Shown in pieces: positions 8,586 to 16,384 of a stretch of DNA of 64,000 nucleotides. Both the position numbers and the translations under genes were made by a program. Each line of letters opens with the position of its first letter. Position 1 is the stretch's first letter. The notes beneath the pieces are model-generated. The model was not told where the DNA came from. It did no database searches and saw only the letters and a list, made by a program, of their open reading frames with translations. Origin of the DNA: Clostridium estertheticum (GTDB lineage: Bacteria; Bacillota; Clostridia; Clostridiales; Clostridiaceae). Where the stretch lies: positions 1 through 64,000 of the forward strand of contig NZ_CP086240.1 of assembly GCF_026650985.1 (NCBI RefSeq), read 5' to 3'.

Positions 8586-8718
8586 ATATATTAAGAACTA
8601 AAATGATAAGATTTTTAATTAAAGATCATTTTAGGTTGAAAAACTAAAGAGAAATATAGGAAAGAACATGAAAAAACATGGTGTTGTAGAATATTTTATA
8701 CGATACGGAGGAATTATT

Positions 8719-9420
8719 ATGAAAAATGGTAAATATGGTTTGGATGCTCCGACAGTAGTAATAGGATATATTTCTGTTGGTATACTATCTTTAATTTTAG
8801 GAATTACACTATCTTCTAAATTCTATTATGCAAGTTGGATGATAAATTTAGGTATTGTATTTTTACTAATAGGGTTATATATGGTCTATAGTAGCAAAGT
8901 TGGCAAGTATAAAATGAGATCGAAAATAATACAAAGGCTTTCAATTAAGGGCAATGAAATGACACTAGATGTAGGTTGTGGAAGAGGACTGCTGCTTAAT
9001 GGAGTTGCATCACAGCTTAATACTGGAAAAGCTTACGGTATTGATATATGGAATGCGAACGATCAATCAGGAAATAGTTATGATGCGGTCATGTGGAATG
9101 CAAAAATTGAAGGGACTGAATCAAAAATTAAAGTGATAAATTCAGACATGAGGAAAATGCCATTTCAAGATGGATATTTTGATATTATTGTTTCAAGTCT
9201 TGCAATTCATAATTTACAAAATAATGAGGAAAGGAAAAAAGCTTTACTTGAAATAGCAAGGGTTGCAAAAAAAAGTTGTAAGCTCGCTATTCTAGATATT
9301 GCACACATCGAGTACTATGTAAGTATTCTGTCAAACCAAGGCTTTGATATCGAACATATTGATAAACATCAGTTTCAGATATTCCCACCTGTTAAAGTAC
9401 TTTATGCTATAAAAAAATGA
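8719..9420 (+). CDS. Class I SAM-dependent methyltransferase with N-terminal membrane anchor
   Basis: 233 aa from the ATG at 8719, preferred over 8668 because GGAGG lies 7 bp upstream. Two transmembrane helices (about 15-55) precede a Rossmann methyltransferase domain. It has motif I TLDVGCGRGLLLNG, an acidic motif-II-like GIDIWN, and motif IV/V-like DGYFDIIVSSLAIHNL as in UbiE/Methyltransf_11 enzymes. The substrate is unknown. Membrane anchoring suggests a lipid or quinone substrate, by inference only. Confidence 0.75.
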   Translation: MKNGKYGLDAPTVVIGYISVGILSLILGITLSSKFYYASWMINLGIVFLLIGLYMVYSSKVGKYKMRSKIIQRLSIKGNEMTLDVGCGRGLLLNGVASQLNTGKAYGIDIWNANDQSGNSYDAVMWNAKIEGTESKIKVINSDMRKMPFQDGYFDIIVSSLAIHNLQNNEERKKALLEIARVAKKSCKLAILDIAHIEYYVSILSNQGFDIEHIDKHQFQIFPPVKVLYAIKK

Positions 9421-9432
9421 TGCATGCAACAG

Positions 9433-9472
9433 AATGTCGTGAAAGTCTGGTTTCACGGCATTTCTCTTTTTT
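9433..9472 (+). terminator. Terminator of the methyltransferase gene
   Basis: Stem AATGTCGTGAAA / TTTCACGGCATT and a T-run. A closely similar hairpin stands at 22108-22139. Confidence 0.85.
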
Positions 9473-9537
9473 TATTTAAAATACAGGTGTAGATTACCTA
9501 TTGTTTTTATATAAAATCATATTTATTTCATAGCTAA

Positions 9538-9604
9538 ATGTAAAAAGTATTTGACATTCACTTTAATTTCCATTACAATGAGAATGTAAAAACTATTTGA
9601 CATT
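9538..9604 (+). promoter_or_regulatory. Promoter with two 21-bp direct repeats
   Basis: ATGTAAAAAGTATTTGACATT at 9538-9558 recurs at 9584-9604 with one change. The first copy contains the -35 TTGACA (9551-9556), which with TACAAT (9574-9579, 17-bp spacer) forms a good promoter. The second copy covers the start region. The repeats are good candidates for binding by the Xre regulator encoded second in the operon. Confidence 0.7.
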
Positions 9605-9619
9605 ATGGAGGCTATTTAT

Positions 9620-9919
9620 ATGATTAAAATGGATGAAATGGAGAAAGAGTTTACACTAAAGTCTATACGGGTATCGTGGTTTTTAACTGGTATATTTCTT
9701 TTTGGATGGGGAATTAAAAACTACATTTATGGATTGGGAAATACTTTACCTATGGTACTGTTTACTTCCCAAGTTACAATTGCATTGATTTCAAAATATA
9801 TTTATACGATTAAGGCTGATGATAAGGAAAGTAAGAATAGTTTGATAAAATTAATTATAATTGCTTTACTCATTATTTTAGCGGGTTGCCTTCTTTATTA
9901 TTTTAAGATTGGGTTTTAA
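9620..9919 (+). CDS. Small membrane protein cotranscribed with an Xre regulator
   Basis: 99 aa from the ATG at 9620, placed 8 bp after GGAGG. Three hydrophobic helices are seen (about 15-32, 40-60, 78-97) with a KADDKESKN loop. Small membrane proteins are often paired with short Cro/C1-type regulators in clostridia. No function is known. The stop is one base before the next start. Confidence 0.65.
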   Translation: MIKMDEMEKEFTLKSIRVSWFLTGIFLFGWGIKNYIYGLGNTLPMVLFTSQVTIALISKYIYTIKADDKESKNSLIKLIIIALLIILAGCLLYYFKIGF

Positions 9920-9920
9920 C

Positions 9921-10115
9921 ATGAAAAATAATATAAAAGAATTACGAAAATTAAAAGGTATAAGGCAAGAAGACCTTGCTAATTTAGTGGGTGTAACAAG
10001 GCAAACGATTAATGCAATAGAAAACAACAAATATGACCCTACACTCGAACTTTCAATGAAGCTTGCAAAAAAATTTGATAAACACGTTGATGATATTTTT
10101 ACTTTGGACGTCTAA
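9921..10115 (+). CDS. Xre family helix-turn-helix regulator (YgzD-like)
   Basis: 64 aa, a single Cro/C1 HTH domain with the typical NIKELRKLKGIRQEDLANLVGVTRQTI motif and DPTLELSMKLAKKFDKHVDDIF tail. ATG at 9921 is chosen because it immediately follows the upstream stop (translational coupling). Its direct-repeat operator is probably 9538-9604. It likely represses its own operon. Confidence 0.85.
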   Translation: MKNNIKELRKLKGIRQEDLANLVGVTRQTINAIENNKYDPTLELSMKLAKKFDKHVDDIFTLDV

Positions 10116-10470
10116 GCTGTTCAATTATATCTGTTCGCCATTTTCTTAAAAATAGGGTAGCAATGAATAGCATAAAAATCATCTATATTAATTTATAGGT
10201 GATTTCTTTTGTTTTTTTATATCTAATAAGCAAGCTATTAATATTCTGAACGTAACACAATACAATTGAGTTACATTCACATTGAGGCTATTCCACATTC
10301 TTTAATTTTTGTAAATATTCTATAATTTGCAGCATTTAAGTAAATTTAAAAATAAAGATAATAATATAGTTATCAAATATTAATATTGACAAATAGGGTT
10401 TTGTAGTCTATTATTACGTTATACGATATACCACTAAACGTAATAAATTAAAGGAGATGAACAAAAAATT
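10116..10470. repeat. Spacer with paired-hairpin repeat (family H1/H2)
   Basis: A hairpin at about 10167-10200 (AAATCATCTA / TAGGTGATTT) followed by T, and an H2-type inverted repeat at 10248-10283 (GTAACACAAT / ATTGAGTTAC). Both belong to a dispersed element seen again at 11.4, 11.9, 20.0, 33.3, 39.4, 40.5 and 44.0 kb. A promoter for the PadR gene lies at the right: TTGACA 10386-10391, TATTAT 10409-10414, 17-bp spacer. Confidence 0.6.
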
Positions 10471-10776
10471 ATGAGTTCAATTGAACGATTTTCAGAACCT
10501 ACATTATTTATTTTAATTAGTTTAGCTGAGAGTAACAAACACGGGTATGCAATTATGGAAGATATCGAGAATTCATACGATATTAAAATTGGACCCGGTA
10601 CATTATATGGTGCTATTAGTCGTATTGAAAAACTAAAGTTCATTGAGAGTGTTCCCTCAAAAGACAGGAAGAAACCTTATCAAATTACTCCTAAAGGTAG
10701 AGAATATCTACAAGAAAAATTGAGTGAAATGGAGACTGTTACCAATTTAGGGTTTAAGAGGTTAGGCTTGATATGA
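10471..10776 (+). CDS. PadR family transcriptional regulator
   Basis: 101 aa, only the winged-helix part of the family (ESNKHGYAIMEDIE ... GPGTLYGAISRIEKLKFIES), with a short C-terminal helix. AAGGAGATG precedes the start. The next gene starts inside its stop (ATGA), forming a translationally coupled three-gene operon. The partner is the adjacent membrane protein, as in many regulator/sensor-like pairs of Firmicutes. Confidence 0.85.
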   Translation: MSSIERFSEPTLFILISLAESNKHGYAIMEDIENSYDIKIGPGTLYGAISRIEKLKFIESVPSKDRKKPYQITPKGREYLQEKLSEMETVTNLGFKRLGLI

Positions 10777-11228
10777 AATGGGTTATTCATTTATATCCTA
10801 AAAGGTGGCGAGAACGTTATGAAGATGAGTTTTTATATGTTTTGGAGAAAAGGAAGCTCTCTTTCAAAGAAGTAATTGACGTATTTGTTAATGCAATGGA
10901 TGCAAGACTTTTAAATTTAGTGGAGGTTATTATAATTATGGGTAATAAAATAAGTGATATTATGCTTAAATCTGTTTTTAAGCGTTCATTAATATTGGGT
11001 ACGGTAATTCTATTAGGGTTGCTAAGTGGATATTTTCTTAGCAAAAATACTCCTTCATTAGTAGATATATCTCCTCAAATGATTCTCCTAATTGGAGTTT
11101 GCGCGGGACTTTTTATAGGATATGTGGTTGGTTTAATAAGTGGAATCATGCGTGTCATAAAAGTAACAAAAAAAGAAGATGTGTTCTTACCTACTGGCAA
11201 ATTAAAGTTTGATAAAATAGAAAGGTGA
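10773..11228 (+). CDS. PadR-associated membrane protein
   Basis: 151 aa. The basic, Trp-rich N-terminus (MKWVIHLYPKRWRERYEDEF) is typical of permease-like proteins encoded next to PadR regulators. Two transmembrane helices follow (about 70-90 and 102-125), with a charged tail. It overlaps padR by 4 bp and the next ORF by 1-4 bp. Function unknown; perhaps it senses or binds the regulator at the membrane. Confidence 0.7.
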   Translation: MKWVIHLYPKRWRERYEDEFLYVLEKRKLSFKEVIDVFVNAMDARLLNLVEVIIIMGNKISDIMLKSVFKRSLILGTVILLGLLSGYFLSKNTPSLVDISPQMILLIGVCAGLFIGYVVGLISGIMRVIKVTKKEDVFLPTGKLKFDKIER

Positions 11229-11416
11229 TGGCAATTTTGAAACAAATAAGGATATTTAATAATGCCAATAAATTCTGTTTAGTTACAGAAGTAAATGATT
11301 TTATCAAAAATAATAAAGTGAAAATTAATGACATTCAATATAGTTCAAATGGTGGCAGTATTATTTCTTCAACCCAATATTCTGTTATGATTGTTATTGA
11401 AGAGGATGAAATATAA
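11228..11416 (+). CDS. Cse60-like small protein
   Basis: 62 aa. Build and motifs (KQIRIFNNANKFCLVTEVNDFIKNNK ... VMIVIEEDE) resemble the short sporulation-associated Cse60 family. ATG at 11228 overlaps the preceding stop by one base. It is the third gene of the PadR operon. A terminator-type H1 hairpin follows at 11446. Confidence 0.55.
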   Translation: MAILKQIRIFNNANKFCLVTEVNDFIKNNKVKINDIQYSSNGGSIISSTQYSVMIVIEEDEI

Positions 11417-11445
11417 AGTTAAGGCAAATTTTTTCAATATATCCG

Positions 11446-11487
11446 CAAAAGTAATCCCATATCTATGAACTGGGGTTACTTTTTTTA
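11446..11487 (+). terminator. H1-type hairpin acting as terminator
   Basis: Stem AAAAGTAATCCC / GGGGTTACTTTT and T-run. The same hairpin family recurs at 11851, 23721, 27201, 33364, 39428, 40543 and 44083. Confidence 0.7.
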
Positions 11488-11602
11488 GAGTTCAGATTGA
11501 GACTATTAGCCATTTAAAAAGAATTGTAAATTAACATAATTTAGGAGATTATGTTATGATTGAATATATGTTTAATAAAATAGATTGAAGGAGGAGTAAA
11601 GT

Positions 11603-11824
11603 ATGAAATATAAATTTAGATTTCCATGGAGTATTTTTATTATTGTTTTTTTTACTGTTCAGGTTATAGGATATGGTCTTAATATATACTTCTTAAAGAT
11701 TTATACAATTATGGGTAAAGGAATAAGTTATTCTTTAACAAGTACAATTATTCCTTTAGTGTTAGCATTTCTAATTGATTATATATATCAATTTTATAAT
11801 ATTAAGAAAGGTAGTAAAGTTTAA
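11603..11824 (+). CDS. Small membrane protein, 73 aa
   Basis: Two transmembrane helices (about 9-32 and 42-65) with basic ends, and a GGAGGAG ribosome-binding site. The size and two-helix pattern suggest DUF2798-type small membrane proteins, but I am not certain. It stands alone between two H1-type hairpins. Confidence 0.55.
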   Translation: MKYKFRFPWSIFIIVFFTVQVIGYGLNIYFLKIYTIMGKGISYSLTSTIIPLVLAFLIDYIYQFYNIKKGSKV

Positions 11825-11850
11825 TTCATACTTTTCAGATATTCTGTCTC

Positions 11851-12012
11851 AGCTAACCTCATATCTAACGATGTGGGGTTTAATATATTTAGATTATGTT
11901 ACTATTGTGAATGTAACTCAAGTGTAATTGAGTTACTTTCACATTGACTATATTGCTCATTCCTTAAAAAAATCGATTTGAATGTAACATAACGTGTTAA
12001 CTTGTTACGTTA
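11851..12012. repeat. H1/H2 paired-hairpin element
   Basis: H1 at 11851-11883 (AACCTCATATC / GATGTGGGGTT). H2 at about 11905-11943 (GAATGTAACTCAA / TTGAGTTACTTTC). A further dyad lies at 11982-12012. It is related to elements at 33.3, 39.4 and 44.0 kb. Confidence 0.6.
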
Positions 12013-12185
12013 AATGTATTTCAATAAGATAAATCTACACCATCAAGGTGATTACAAAAGTTATCTGCCTGGGCCTTCTATTGTGAAATCTATAATCCAA
12101 TAGAATACAATTTACTTATGGATTAACAGTTTTATTTGCTTCAATAGTCCCTTATTATTTAAAAACATTAATATAAAGTATTGAA

Positions 12186-12415
12186 GGAGCAGTCATAAAA
12201 AAACAAATCCAAGAAGAAGAGCTCTGCGGGTCAGTTTATTTTTTATCACTGCTCCTATTCCCATGTGTATTCCTTTGCAGTCAAGGAAGCTTTGGACAAT
12301 CTTACTCAAAGAACCTCCATTCCATTCATTCTTCACTTCATTACAATTCTTTCAGTAAACTAGTCCAAAGCAAAAAAATAAATACCCCTTTTCCAAGGGG
12401 TAACAATTCCTACAG
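12186..12415 (+). ncRNA. Structured RNA-like element, type B copy 1
   Basis: 5' hairpin GGAGCAGT (12186-12193) / ACTGCTCC (12248-12255), extended by A-rich/T-rich arms. Then the family stem GCTTTGGAC (12289-12297) / GTCCAAAGC (12363-12371), inner helix TTACT / AGTAA and AAAGAA / TTCTTT. A GC hairpin ACCCC..GGGGT (12384-12401) follows. Near-identical copies lie at 41.3 kb (plus) and 43.7 kb (minus). More divergent relatives are at 24.4 and 35.7 kb. RNA nature is inferred from conserved pairing. Confidence 0.55.
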
Positions 12416-12490
12416 TGATTATGATTAAATATATTACATTAATGATCCCAGATATATCGTATAAATAGATATATTCAAGTCTACAATTGC

Positions 12491-12508
12491 TTAGTTAAAT
12501 TTAACTAA
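12491..12508. repeat. 18-bp palindrome, copy 1
   Basis: Perfect palindrome TTAGTTAAATTTAACTAA in the context ...ATTGC-[18 bp]-ATGCTTAACAAC. Identical copies stand at 16206, 41592, 43587 and 46375. Confidence 0.8.
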
Positions 12509-12531
12509 ATGCTTAACAACCCATATAGGGG

Positions 12532-12660
12532 TAACATACGCAAAAAGGATATTTCGTACGTTAAGGAAATTAAAACCCCATAAATGTAAATATTTCCCTC
12601 GTTAAATAAATGTAATAATAGTATAATTAAATAAATGTTTTGTGTCGCAACAGTATTTTA
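12532..12660. repeat. Dispersed repeat C, copy 1 (promoter-bearing)
   Basis: Starts GGGGTAACATACGCAAAAAG and runs through GATATTTCGTACGTTAAG, ACCCCATAAATGTAAATATTT and an AT promoter-like block to TTTTGTGTCGCAACAGTA. Copies are at 26612-26745 (plus) and 17597-17670 (minus, right half). Left-half copies are at 13295-13358 (minus) and 37436-37492 (plus). On the minus strand it contains GCGACA-N17-TATACT, the same promoter pattern found before RNA element A1. Confidence 0.65.
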
Positions 12661-12687
12661 TTGTGTATCAAAGAAGGTGGAAGATAA

Positions 12688-13026
12688 ATGAACAAATCAA
12701 AAAACATAATAAAAAAAGCACTATTAATATTATACTTTGTTATTTTGCCTATATCCTTCTCAAATCGTGCAATATATGGCACATGGAACGTATTCAGTTA
12801 TCCTAATAAAGTATCTTTTCATGGATACAGTTATTATCATAACGGTAGTATTGAGGTGTTAACTGGTGATAATAAACCCAAATATGAGGTTTCAAAAATT
12901 ATTGATAAAATTACATGTAAAAAAATTTACAGTTATAAAAGAGATTTTATGGGAAATGGGAAATCAGTCTATTTGTATTTAGGTAGTAATAGATATCTTA
13001 TTCTTAGCAGTGGTGGTGGAGGCTGA
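12688..13026 (+). CDS. Exported hypothetical protein, 112 aa
   Basis: Basic start, hydrophobic stretch (ALLILYFVILPISFS, about 11-25) and a following cleavage-like region predict export or a single anchor. The mature part is Tyr/Ser-rich and ends SSGGGG. AAGGTGG lies before the ATG. Repeat C immediately upstream probably provides its promoter, as it does for the membrane protein at 26788. Confidence 0.55.
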   Translation: MNKSKNIIKKALLILYFVILPISFSNRAIYGTWNVFSYPNKVSFHGYSYYHNGSIEVLTGDNKPKYEVSKIIDKITCKKIYSYKRDFMGNGKSVYLYLGSNRYLILSSGGGG

Positions 13027-13074
13027 TGTAAAGGAACAGTAATACCGTTCTAACATTAAATAAGTCACACACTT

Positions 13075-13265
13075 CATAAATTACGTCACAAACGAATGTA
13101 CGATTTTGATTAAAAACTTACATTCGTAAAAATAACATAAAGCGTTGATATATAAAGGCTTATAGTAGGTTTAACTAAGGCCTTTTTTCTTATTGTACAT
13201 TTGAATGTATTGTTTTATGAGATATATTATAAAAATAGTACATTGATTTTGTGACATCTAGGACA
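13075..13265. repeat. Dispersed repeat D, copy 1
   Basis: Contains the hairpin ACGAATGTACG.../...ACATTCGT (about 13092-13130), then about 130 bp ending in GTACATTGATTTTGTGAC. The same block in reverse is at 37645-37845. Its hairpin end alone is at 16304-16341. It borders the HxlR/nitroreductase duplication in both places. Confidence 0.6.
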
Positions 13266-13294
13266 CTTTCCAACCCCAATCAGTACATTTATGG

Positions 13295-13358
13295 GTATAT
13301 GCTTTTCTTAGCATACGAAATATCATTCTTGTGTACGCCACCCCAATTAGGGGATATG
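13295..13358 (-). repeat. Dispersed repeat C, partial reverse copy
   Basis: The minus strand reads GGGGTGGCGTACACAAGAAT, then GATATTTCGTATGCTAAG and ACCCATAAATGTAC, matching the left half of the repeat at 12532. It lies beside the recombinase remnant at 13514-13652. Confidence 0.5.
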
Positions 13359-13513
13359 TAGTAATGGAACAGAAAATAATGGTATTCATCTTTTTCAAAT
13401 TTAAAATCTCCAATGTTACACAGATTTAGACTTCCACCAAAGCAATTTTTCTAGGCTAGACAACTGCCACTTATAGAAGATGGCAGACTTGAAGCTTCCA
13501 AAATGTTGGTAAA

Positions 13514-13652
13514 CTTTTCTTTTCCTAACTTCTCTAATTAGTGTTGACTTACTTATTCCAGTTATCTCTGCAACTTCTGTATATGAATTCTTTTTTAGCA
13601 TCTCAATCGCATTATTTATTTGTTTTGATGTATATAGCTTAGGTCTACCCTC
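13514..13652 (-). pseudogene. Remnant of a serine recombinase (C-terminal HTH)
   Basis: Within a 100-aa ORF (13416-13718), the segment EEGRPKLYTSKQINNAIEML...YTEVAEITGISKSTLIREV matches the C-terminal DNA-binding helix-turn-helix of Hin/resolvase-type recombinases. The catalytic serine domain is missing and the flanking residues do not fit the family. It is a leftover of a mobile or plasmid-resolution gene. Confidence 0.6.
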
Positions 13653-13760
13653 TTCTAAAAATGATAACGTGATTTTAAAGAATTTTATGATTAGAGAGCA
13701 GTGAGTAAGTTTGGCCAAAATTTCAAATCTAATTTAAGCTTGCAGTACTTTTAAATTGTA

Positions 13761-13790
13761 GTTGTTAACAGTTAATAACCATGATATACT
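13761..13790 (+). promoter_or_regulatory. Operator-like dyad and -10 of partition operon 1
   Basis: 19-bp imperfect palindrome GTTGTTAACAGTTAATAAC (13761-13779) followed by TATACT (13785-13790), just upstream of the small RHH gene. Autorepression by the RHH protein is the usual arrangement in such operons. Confidence 0.5.
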
Positions 13791-13812
13791 AACGCTAATT
13801 GGAGGTGTTACA

Positions 13813-13980
13813 ATGGCAATTAATAAAGAAACTCATGTTATTGTACCTGTCGTTATGAGTATAGAACTAGAAAAACAGCTAAAAGAAATAGCCAAAAAAA
13901 GTGAACGGAGCAGATCTGCACAAATGGTTACATACATTAAAGAAGGTATAAAAAAGGAACTAGACGGAGGGGATATATAA
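13813..13980 (+). CDS. Ribbon-helix-helix (Arc/CopG-type) regulator of partition operon 1
   Basis: 55 aa from ATG 13813, with GGAGGTG 6 bp upstream. A beta-strand VIVPVVMSIE and helices LEKQLKEIAKKSERSRSAQMVTYI form the RHH fold. The stop overlaps the ParA start (TAATG). It likely represses the operon or contacts the centromere. Confidence 0.75.
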   Translation: MAINKETHVIVPVVMSIELEKQLKEIAKKSERSRSAQMVTYIKEGIKKELDGGDI

Positions 13981-14741
13981 TGGCACAAATCATTGCAGTA
14001 AGCAATCAAAAGGGGGGCGTTGGCAAGACAACATCAACATTGAATTTAGGAGTAGCTCTTACCCAGCTTGGCATGAAAGTCTTAATGATAGATCTAGACC
14101 CTCAAGCCAGTTTAACAATTTCAATAGGTCTTGAACCGGAGAATTTAGAAAAAACAATTTATAATGCATTGGTTGAAGATGTGGATATTAAAAAACTGAT
14201 TTTATTTGACGATCTTCTATACTTCGTACCATCTACCATAGACCTTTCTGCAGCAGAAATGGAACTAGTATCCGAGGTAGGTCGCGAATTTAAATTAAGG
14301 GATGCGCTAGACCCAGTGAAAGCAGACTTTGACTATATATTAATCGACTGCCCTCCTTCCCTTGGACTTCTAACTATTAATGCATTAGCTGCATGTGATT
14401 TTGTAATTGTACCTATGGCACCGGAGTATCTCGCATTAAGAGGCTTCAATTTGCTTGAAAAAACCATGGCTAAGGTAAAAAGATTAAATAAAAAGCTTAC
14501 CTTAATGGGGATATTAGTAACTTTATATGACAATAGAACAACACATCACAAAGATGTAGTTGCAGAGCTTAAAAAGAATTATCCTGTTTTTCATTCCATG
14601 ATAAAAAAATCAATAAAATTTCCAGATGCAGTGCTAGCTGGTGAGCCTATTATGACCTTTGATAAAAAATTTGAAGGATCTATTTCCTATCAAGAATTAG
14701 CTAAGGAGGTTATAGCATGGGACGCAACAAAATTAGCCTAG
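13980..14741 (+). CDS. parA: ParA/Soj-type partition ATPase (module 1)
   Basis: 253 aa. Deviant Walker A KGGVGKTT with signature Lys-11 and Lys-16, Walker A' LMIDLDPQ, Walker B DYILIDCPPSLG. Full-length, without the N-terminal HTH of type Ia ParA. It would drive plasmid segregation by ATP-dependent binding to the nucleoid. It overlaps the partner gene by 25 bp. It belongs to a Soj-like clade distinct from the two other ParA proteins here. Confidence 0.93.
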   Translation: MAQIIAVSNQKGGVGKTTSTLNLGVALTQLGMKVLMIDLDPQASLTISIGLEPENLEKTIYNALVEDVDIKKLILFDDLLYFVPSTIDLSAAEMELVSEVGREFKLRDALDPVKADFDYILIDCPPSLGLLTINALAACDFVIVPMAPEYLALRGFNLLEKTMAKVKRLNKKLTLMGILVTLYDNRTTHHKDVVAELKKNYPVFHSMIKKSIKFPDAVLAGEPIMTFDKKFEGSISYQELAKEVIAWDATKLA

Positions 14742-15142
14742 CCGATAAGATGAAGAAAGTAAATGAACTTCAATTACAAGGAGTGAAAAAAGGACAAGGT
14801 GCAGATGCATTTTTCAAGAGTACCACTGATGGCGCAAGCATTGAAAACGCTGATAACAATACGGATATAGTCACGGGCACGTACACGTCACCGTGCACGG
14901 ACACAAACCCGACTACGGTTACAAGCACAAATATGTCTACGGACACGGATTCGGTACTAGATTCCTTACTAAGTAATAATGAACAATTTGTAAGGTGTGT
15001 AGCTTATTTAAGAAAAGATCAATCGGATTTTGTAAAGGATCTATCAAAACAATTAACTAAGAAAAATAAAGGAAAAAGAATAAAAGAATCAGAGATATTT
15101 AGAATGGCTATGGATATGCTTATGGCTGCTGTGAAAAAATAA
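14717..15142 (+). CDS. ParB-like partner of ParA module 1
   Basis: 141 aa. A basic N-terminus (MGRNKISLADKMKKVNELQ) may stimulate ParA. A Thr/Asp-rich low-complexity middle (about 48-75, NTDIVTGTYTSPCTDTN) follows. The C-terminal helical domain (about 85-141) ends KESEIFRMAMDMLMAAVKK, as in RHH-type centromere-binding proteins. It is not a classical ParB. The low-complexity stretch is encoded by a GC-rich 25-bp sequence that recurs exactly downstream (candidate centromere). Confidence 0.75.
   Translation: MGRNKISLADKMKKVNELQLQGVKKGQGADAFFKSTTDGASIENADNNTDIVTGTYTSPCTDTNPTTVTSTNMSTDTDSVLDSLLSNNEQFVRCVAYLRKDQSDFVKDLSKQLTKKNKGKRIKESEIFRMAMDMLMAAVKK
14871..14895. repeat. Candidate parS site 1 (inside parB-like gene)
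   Basis: 25-bp sequence, 16 of 25 bases G/C, with dyad ends CACGG and CCGTG and inner ACGT repeats. An exact copy stands at 15332-15356. Its composition is unlike the surrounding AT-rich DNA. Located within a partition operon, it is a plausible centromere. Confidence 0.6.
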
Positions 15143-15331
15143 ATTGTAATGTAACCTTATATCTATAATTATTTTAATGTTCTAGAAAAGCGACTTTTAT
15201 CATTAGATGAAAATGCTAATAAATCGCAAGTACAGATTGTAAAAAAAATCGTGTTACATCCTGATTTTACAAAGATGTAATTCACGGTAAAATCATTGAT
15301 AGGAATGATAATTCCAGGTAAACATATGTAT

Positions 15332-15376
15332 TCACGGGCACGTACACGTCACCGTGAATGGGCACGTTGACGTGTA
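15332..15376. repeat. Candidate parS site 2
   Basis: Exact 25-bp repeat of 14871-14895 at 15332-15356, followed by a related GGGCACGTTGACGTGTA at 15360-15376. It lies 190 bp after the parB-like stop in otherwise empty AT-rich DNA. Confidence 0.6.
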
Positions 15377-15439
15377 TATTTAAAATAAATATATATCGCA
15401 TTAAACTTAAAAATAAAATCAATGGGTGGTATCCTTAGT

Positions 15440-15834
15440 ATGAACAAAAACAAATAGATTAATATGCTACCTATGATGTCTACAATGATATCTGGTCAAC
15501 TAGAAGAAGCTAAATATCAATATAAAAATCTTTTGAAGGCGCAATCTAAGCCATATGTTTTGAATGATGAAATAGTAAAAAAAGTTACTAAAGTATTTTC
15601 AGAGCAATTAGATTCCATATGTTTATATGAGAATCAAATATCCAAATGGCATGAGGAAGAAACTTTAACAACTACACTTGAAACGAACTTTTCTAAATCT
15701 CAAGTGCAGCTCCAAGAGCTTAGTAAAGTTATAACTAATATTTTAGATCTAGCCGATAAACTTAAAAATGGAACTATAGAAAAGGTAATGGGGAAAAGTG
15801 ATCTGGAGCTTGGAATGTAATTCTTAAAAAAATA
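15440..15834 (+). pseudogene. Decayed copy of the 135-aa cassette protein
   Basis: Aligns over nearly its whole length with the intact gene at 42012-42419. Here the first codons are replaced and contain an in-frame TAG (about 15455). The last residues are lost by a GAA to TAA nonsense change at 15818-15820. The open stretch 15464-15820 has no ribosome-binding site. The following 450 bp also match the intact cassette. Confidence 0.65.
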
Positions 15835-15837
15835 ACA

Positions 15838-16303
15838 TCAGTAATATACACCTGAGCATTACCTTATCAATTACCACTTGTGGTAAAAGCCTTAGAAATA
15901 TACATAATAAAGCTCGCGTTTTCATCAAAATAGCGAATTTAAAATTAATTTATTAGCAGCTGTTTTATGAGGAAACCGTTAGCTGCTGCATGGAACATCT
16001 AAATTTAAGATAGCCACTATACTCTCCTTATTTCCTTAAAAATAAAACAAGGTTGTACTATCAAAATTCACTATACTGTCCATACAAATAAAGTACTAAT
16101 TTATTAATTATTTAAAACTAAATCTAAAATTATTATGAAACATATAAATACAAAGATACAAAAAATATTGAGTTTGTTTTAAGCTATATATGGGTTGTTA
16201 AGCATTTAGTTAAATTTAACTAAGCAATTATAGACTTGAATATATCTATTTATATGATATATTGCGGATCATGAAGGTAATATATTTAATCATAATCACT
16301 TTA
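15838..16303. repeat. Cassette repeat downstream of the 135-aa gene, copy 1
   Basis: Contains the dyad ACCACTTGTGGT (15867-15878), the hairpin GCAGCTG...AGCTGC (about 15956-15988), a conserved TTGTACTATCAAAATTCACT block and the 18-bp palindrome. It matches 41510-42000 in reverse and 43330-43680 in the same direction. The RNA element that normally follows is missing here. Repeat D replaces it at about 16303. Confidence 0.7.
16206..16223. repeat. 18-bp palindrome, copy 2
   Basis: TTAGTTAAATTTAACTAA, same context as copy 1 but in reverse orientation. Confidence 0.8.
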
Positions 16304-16384
16304 CGAATGTAAGGTTTTAAGTAAAATCGTACATTCGTTTGTGACGTAGTTTAAGAAGATTGTGTAAAAGTAAATGAGAAGCGT

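Noticed and set aside
13416-13718. Intact 100-aa recombinase or transposase
   Set aside because: Only the central 45 residues match a resolvase HTH; no catalytic domain and unrelated ends, so recorded as a remnant.
15464-15820. 118-aa intact gene
   Set aside because: Comparison with the complete copy at 42012-42419 shows lost start, an in-frame stop upstream and a premature stop at the end.
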